Assembly: GCA_038245795.1 (NCBI GenBank)
Contig: JBBRSC010000116.1
Location: 1-9,830 of the forward strand
Reading direction: 5' to 3'
DNA from: JBBRSC01 sp038245795
GTDB taxonomy: Bacteria; Actinomycetota; Acidimicrobiia; Acidimicrobiales; Microtrichaceae
DNA: 9,830 nt
In this document: positions 7,538 through 9,830 of the stretch, piece after piece
Position numbering within the stretch: position 1 is the stretch's first letter
Layout: each line of letters begins with the position of its first letter
Position numbers and translations under genes: made by a program
Notes under the pieces: model-generated
Database searches by the model: none
What the model saw: only the letters and a program-made list of their open reading frames with translations
Told to the model about the DNA's origin: nothing

Positions 7538-7989
7538 TGATTGAACTTCCGACCGATCTCGCGCTCGTGACCGACCACCGCGAACCCGGCGCGGGTGTGG
7601 AGCGTGATCGAGGCTTCGTGGCCGCCGACGATGCGTGCCACGACCGAATGGAAGCCGTGCTGCTCGGCGCGGATCACCAGCTCGGACAAGAGGGTCTGAC
7701 CGACACCCACTCCCTGGTGTTCCCGATGCACGTACACCGAATCCTCGACGCTGGTCGAGTAGGCGGGGCGTTCCTTGTACGGCGACAGCGAGCCGAAGCC
7801 GATGACCGTCTGATCATCGGACACGGCCACGATCACGGTGTGCACGCCGGAGCGGCGCTCGATCCACGCGCGTTGTTCGGCAAGGGTCCGAGCTCGGAGG
7901 TCGAAGGTGACCGTGGAGGTCTCGACCTCGAGGTTGTAGATGGCGCGAATCGCTTCGGCATCGTCGCCTGTGGCGGTTCTGATGAGCAC
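7498..7989 (-). CDS. GNAT N-acetyltransferase, phosphinothricin-acetyltransferase-like
   Basis: The 163-residue protein has the GNAT fold of the PAT/bar type (COG1247). IRTATGDDAEAIRAIYN (3-19) is the first strand and helix. ETSTVTFD followed by RTLAEQRAWI (23-43) is typical of the group. VEDSVYV (81-87) precedes motif A, where Q92-GVG-VG97 binds acetyl-CoA pyrophosphate. The C-terminal HTRAGFAVVGHEREIGRKFNQWLDVVTMQL matches the family's end. Relatives acetylate phosphinothricin, methionine sulfoximine/sulfone or other amino-acid-like amines; the natural substrate here is unknown. It starts with GTG at 7989, 11 nt after the stop of the ATPase gene, and the membrane-protein gene begins inside its 3' end, so the three genes probably form one unit. 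No Shine-Dalgarno is evident, but a -10-like hexamer sits 8 nt upstream. Confidence 0.88.
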   Translation of the reverse strand: MLIRTATGDDAEAIRAIYNLEVETSTVTFDLRARTLAEQRAWIERRSGVHTVIVAVSDDQTVIGFGSLSPYKERPAYSTSVEDSVYVHREHQGVGVGQTLLSELVIRAEQHGFHSVVARIVGGHEASITLHTRAGFAVVGHEREIGRKFNQWLDVVTMQLLFA

Positions 7990-7997
7990 GGTTGCCG

Positions 7998-8003
7998 AGG
8001 CTA
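7998..8003 (-). promoter_or_regulatory. possible -10 for a leaderless GNAT transcript, overlapping the upstream stop codon
   Basis: On the minus strand TAGCCT runs from 8003 to 7998 and ends 8 nt before the GTG start at 7989. Its first three bases are the TAG stop codon of the ATPase gene. The spacing suits leaderless transcription. The -35 region is poor, and the stop codon supplies half the match by itself. Confidence 0.3.
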
Positions 8004-9371
8004 CCGGCGTTCTCCAGCGTGACTCGGAAGGTTTGTTCGGGTCTTGCTGGTGGTCGGGGTGTTGGTCGTCGGTCGTGCCGTGAGCCCGCTGTGCGAGGGT
8101 TCCACGACGGAGAGGGCGCCGGTCATTGCCTCGAGTCGTGCCCAGGCAACGATGGCCTCGTCGTTGGTCATCAGAATGACCTGCTGGTGTTGGCTCGACC
8201 GGACGAGGAGTTCCAACAGTGAAGGTGTGATGGTCGACTCGACAGCGGTGAACGGCTCGTCGAGCAGGGCGGGAAAGCTCTCACTGCCGGGGCCGAGCGT
8301 TCGCAGATCCGCCAGTCGGCTTACCATGGCATGCGCCAGAGCGGTGGTCCGTTCGCTGTCACCGTTGTCGAGCGACGAGGGCGACATCCCGAGGCTGACG
8401 ACGTCGTGACGGAGCTTCACGGCCGCGGTGATCGCACTTCGTTGCGCGAGTGCCCAACTGAGATCGACGTCACCGGCGATCACCGTCCATCGACGCTGCG
8501 CTTCTCGATGCTCCTCTGATGCCAACATCATGCGCTTGCGCGCCTGATCGCTGGACAACAGGCCGTTCACCCGTTGGAGATGAAAGCCCAGATAGGACTG
8601 AGCGCCGGCCTCGTTGAGCGCCGACTCCTCGGCCTTCTGCGCTCGTTCGTTCGTGCGCCACATGACGATGGACATGACGGTTGCCAGGGCTGCGATGACG
8701 ACCAGGGGGAGCGCCGCAATGGTGCCGAACTGCATGACGGCCGGAACGACACCGAGGGCGCTGACACCCGACGCAATGAACGTTCGCTTTCGCCACGTCT
8801 CGACCATGTTCTGGGTCCGCTCGAACTCGGCGTGACTCGCCTCGATCCGTTCGATCGCCCCCACGTCTTCGGGGGAGGTCCCCACGGCAGCAGCTTCTTC
8901 GTCGAGTCGCCGTTGCGCCTGACGAAAGGCTTCGGCGGCCACCCACAACTCGTTCTGGTTGACCTGGGCGAGTGTGCGGACCAACTGATCGCGTTCGCGC
9001 GATGTCATGAGGTCGGTCGACGTGAAGCGCATCGCCTCCTTGGCGGCACGCTCATCGAGTCCGGCGCGGTCGAGCAGATCGATCGAGCCGTTCTCCGACG
9101 AGAACTCCTTGGTGACGTCCACTGCTGCGTCGATGTCGATCACGCGGTGTCTCGCCCCCGCAGGACGGAACACGGCGAACCGCTTGCCACTGTCGGACGT
9201 CAACTCGAGATGGACGCCGGGTCGGCCATGGCCCAGCGCGCCGATCAGTTCGTTGACCAGCCCGTCTCGTTCAATCTGGCTCACGCCACCCACGACGGTC
9301 AGTCCCGGGTGGAGATCCAGCGTGAACGTGTTGTCTCCGGCCTCGATCACCAAGCGTTGGAATTGCACCAT
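8001..9371 (-). CDS. membrane-anchored SMC/ABC-like ATPase with degenerate Walker A
   Basis: I do not recognise a named family. The 456-residue product has the layout of a small SMC/Rad50/YhaN-like protein. The N-terminal half-domain starts with VQFQRLVIEAGDNTFTLDLHPGLTVVGG, where a Walker A should follow; instead it reads GGVSQIERDGL (28-38) without the GKS/T lysine. A helical, probably coiled-coil arm follows (~140-195), then two hydrophobic helices (~197-213 and 217-237) separated by a short turn, a return arm (~240-295), and a C-terminal half-domain. There SSLDNGDSER (332-341) stands where the ABC signature would be, and FPALLDEPFTAVE (366-378) is a good Walker B with D371/E372 and D-loop. 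ILMTND (399-404) has N403 in place of the switch histidine. A Thr/Ser-rich tail ends the protein (~426-456). The ATG at 9371 is preferred because the N-terminal strand begins there; the ATG at 9428 adds a basic, Cys-containing stretch unlike the rest. GGAGG lies too far upstream (~20 nt) to decide. It is the first gene of a probable operon with the GNAT and GT87-like genes. Confidence 0.7.
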   Translation of the reverse strand: MVQFQRLVIEAGDNTFTLDLHPGLTVVGGVSQIERDGLVNELIGALGHGRPGVHLELTSDSGKRFAVFRPAGARHRVIDIDAAVDVTKEFSSENGSIDLLDRAGLDERAAKEAMRFTSTDLMTSRERDQLVRTLAQVNQNELWVAAEAFRQAQRRLDEEAAAVGTSPEDVGAIERIEASHAEFERTQNMVETWRKRTFIASGVSALGVVPAVMQFGTIAALPLVVIAALATVMSIVMWRTNERAQKAEESALNEAGAQSYLGFHLQRVNGLLSSDQARKRMMLASEEHREAQRRWTVIAGDVDLSWALAQRSAITAAVKLRHDVVSLGMSPSSLDNGDSERTTALAHAMVSRLADLRTLGPGSESFPALLDEPFTAVESTITPSLLELLVRSSQHQQVILMTNDEAIVAWARLEAMTGALSVVEPSHSGLTARPTTNTPTTSKTRTNLPSHAGERR

Positions 9372-9430
9372 CTCGGTGTCGGCGCGGACCCACCTCCGAC
9401 TTGAGCAGGAATACCCAGCCGGAATCATGA

Positions 9431-9459
9431 TTGGTGACAGCGCGGCCCGCTGCTAATGT
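9431..9459 (+). promoter_or_regulatory. promoter of the tRNA-Thr/tRNA-Met/tuf cluster
   Basis: TTGGTG (9431-9436) and TAATGT (9454-9459) are separated by 17 nt, and TGC directly before the -10 makes it an extended -10. Transcription would start near 9466, about 25 nt before tRNA-Thr. This is the best sigma-70-type promoter in the window and suits a strongly expressed translation cluster. It points away from the ATPase gene. Confidence 0.65.
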
Positions 9460-9490
9460 CTTCGATGGCTCCGAGCCTTCTCGGCTCCGC

Positions 9491-9563
9491 GCCCCCTTAG
9501 CTCAGTCGGCAGAGCGCTTCCATGGTAAGGAAGAGGTCGTCAGTTCAATTCTGACAGGGGGCT
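9491..9563 (+). tRNA. tRNA-Thr (anticodon GGT)
   Basis: This 73-nt cloverleaf has acceptor GCCCCCT/AGGGGGC, D stem GCTC/GAGC, anticodon stem CTTCC/GGAAG with loop ATGGTAA (anticodon GGT, reading ACC and ACU), and T stem GTCAG/CTGAC around TTCAATT. The discriminator is T. The 3' CCA is not encoded (the next bases are CGC), so it must be added after transcription. A small hairpin, CCGAG-CCTT-CTCGG (9471-9484), lies just upstream. Confidence 0.97.
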
Positions 9564-9603
9564 CGCTCGTTCTCGGCCGAGATCTCTCGACTGGGAACGT
9601 CAC

Positions 9604-9680
9604 GGCGACGTAGCTCAGTTGGTAAGAGCACTCGGCTCATAATCGAGGGGTCGTCAGTTCAAGTCTGACCGTCGCTACCA
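9604..9680 (+). tRNA. tRNA-Met (anticodon CAT), elongator type
   Basis: This 77-nt cloverleaf has acceptor GGCGACG/CGTCGCT, D stem GCTC/GAGC, anticodon stem CTCGG/TCGAG with loop CTCATAA (anticodon CAT), T stem GTCAG/CTGAC around TTCAAGT, discriminator A and encoded CCA. The terminal acceptor pair is G1:U72. The anticodon stem lacks the three consecutive G:C pairs of initiators, so I call it elongator tRNA-Met. A tRNA-Ile with modified CAU anticodon is the remaining alternative. It lies 40 nt after tRNA-Thr and 82 nt before tuf, most likely on the same transcript. Confidence 0.9.
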
Positions 9681-9684
9681 CCCA

Positions 9685-9725
9685 GGGATTCGTCCCCGGC
9701 CATCCAGCGCCTCCTCGTCGGAGGC
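9685..9725 (+). other. two small hairpins in the tRNA-Met to tuf spacer
   Basis: GGGA-TTCG-TCCC (9685-9696) is a 4-bp stem capped by a stable TTCG loop, and GCCTCC-TCGTC-GGAGGC (9709-9725) is a perfect 6-bp stem. Neither has a T-run after it, so they look more like processing or leader structures between tRNA-Met and tuf than terminators. Confidence 0.4.
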
Positions 9726-9762
9726 CACCACCCGAACAAGTTTTGAGAAGAAGGAGCCTTCG

Positions 9763-9830
9763 ATGGCGAAAGTGAAGTTTGAGCGTACGAAGCCGCATGT
9801 GAATGTGGGGACGATGGGTCATATTGATCA
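9763..9830 (+). CDS. tuf: translation elongation factor Tu, first 22 codons (3' end outside window)
   Basis: The visible N-terminus [20 protein letters not shown] is the EF-Tu start (family: [26 protein letters not shown]), and the window ends just before the GTP-binding GHVDHGKT P-loop is complete. EF-Tu carries aminoacyl-tRNAs to the ribosome as a GTP complex. AAGGAG at 9751-9756 stands 6 nt before the ATG, the strongest ribosome binding site in the window. Its position behind tRNA-Thr and tRNA-Met suggests co-transcription with these tRNAs. Codon use is odd: all eight pyrimidine-ending codons end in T, and no codon ends in C. Confidence 0.95.
   Translation, partial: [22 protein letters not shown]

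Noticed and set aside
7498..7989. Herbicide (phosphinothricin) resistance gene as the natural role of the GNAT protein
   Set aside because: Many chromosomal PAT-like acetyltransferases act on other amines, and sequence alone does not show the substrate.
8574..9404. Plus-strand open frame (276 codons) opposite the ATPase gene
   Set aside because: The minus strand gives coherent Walker B, coiled-coil and membrane segments. The plus-strand product is rich in His, Arg and Asp with no domain, as expected for a shadow frame.
9372..9428. N-terminal extension of the ATPase to the ATG at 9428
   Set aside because: The added 19 residues are basic with a Cys and precede a clean first beta strand. I prefer 9371, though no good ribosome binding site settles it.
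1..9830. CRISPR array, insertion sequence, prophage or toxin-antitoxin pair
   Set aside because: I found no regularly spaced direct repeats, transposase or integrase motifs, terminal inverted repeats or small toxin-antitoxin-like gene pairs.

Overview
The window is high-GC DNA packed with genes. The coding style (GC-rich third positions, GTG starts, several genes with no clear Shine-Dalgarno but a -10-like TANNNT just before the start codon) points to an actinobacterium. I lean towards the Acidimicrobiia, but that is an inference and no single sequence here proves it. I see no insertion sequence, integrase, phage gene or CRISPR array. Most of the window is ordinary chromosomal housekeeping DNA.

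Left part, plus strand (1-4428): the 3' end of a MidA/NDUFAF7-type SAM-dependent methyltransferase; a complete acetyl-CoA synthetase (acsA); a small HAD-superfamily phosphatase-like protein that probably has a leaderless GTG start; and an HtpX-type M48 membrane zinc protease. Convergent to htpX lies a YajQ-family nucleotide-binding protein (4450-4938, minus). A tRNA-Tyr (GTA) gene is divergent from yajQ and is followed by a perfect 10-bp GC hairpin, the likely terminator.

Middle and right part: a ribokinase (rbsK, plus) converges on a minus-strand block of three closely spaced genes, and its 3' end overlaps that block by 87 bp. In transcription order (9371 to 6149) the block encodes an SMC/ABC-like ATPase with an internal two-helix membrane hairpin, a GNAT acetyltransferase of the phosphinothricin-acetyltransferase type, and a polytopic membrane protein resembling GT87/DUF2029 glycosyltransferases. 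The ATPase keeps Walker B, but its Walker A and signature motifs are strongly degenerate. It is the least conventional gene in the window and my best candidate for something undescribed.

Far right: tRNA-Thr (GGT), tRNA-Met (CAT) and the first 22 codons of tuf (EF-Tu), all on the plus strand. This is a tRNA-tuf translation cluster, reminiscent of the tRNA-tufB operon of E. coli. The tRNA-Thr has a good promoter (TTGGTG, 17 nt, TAATGT) facing away from the ATPase gene. The tuf start is notable because every pyrimidine-ending codon ends in T, unlike the rest of the window.
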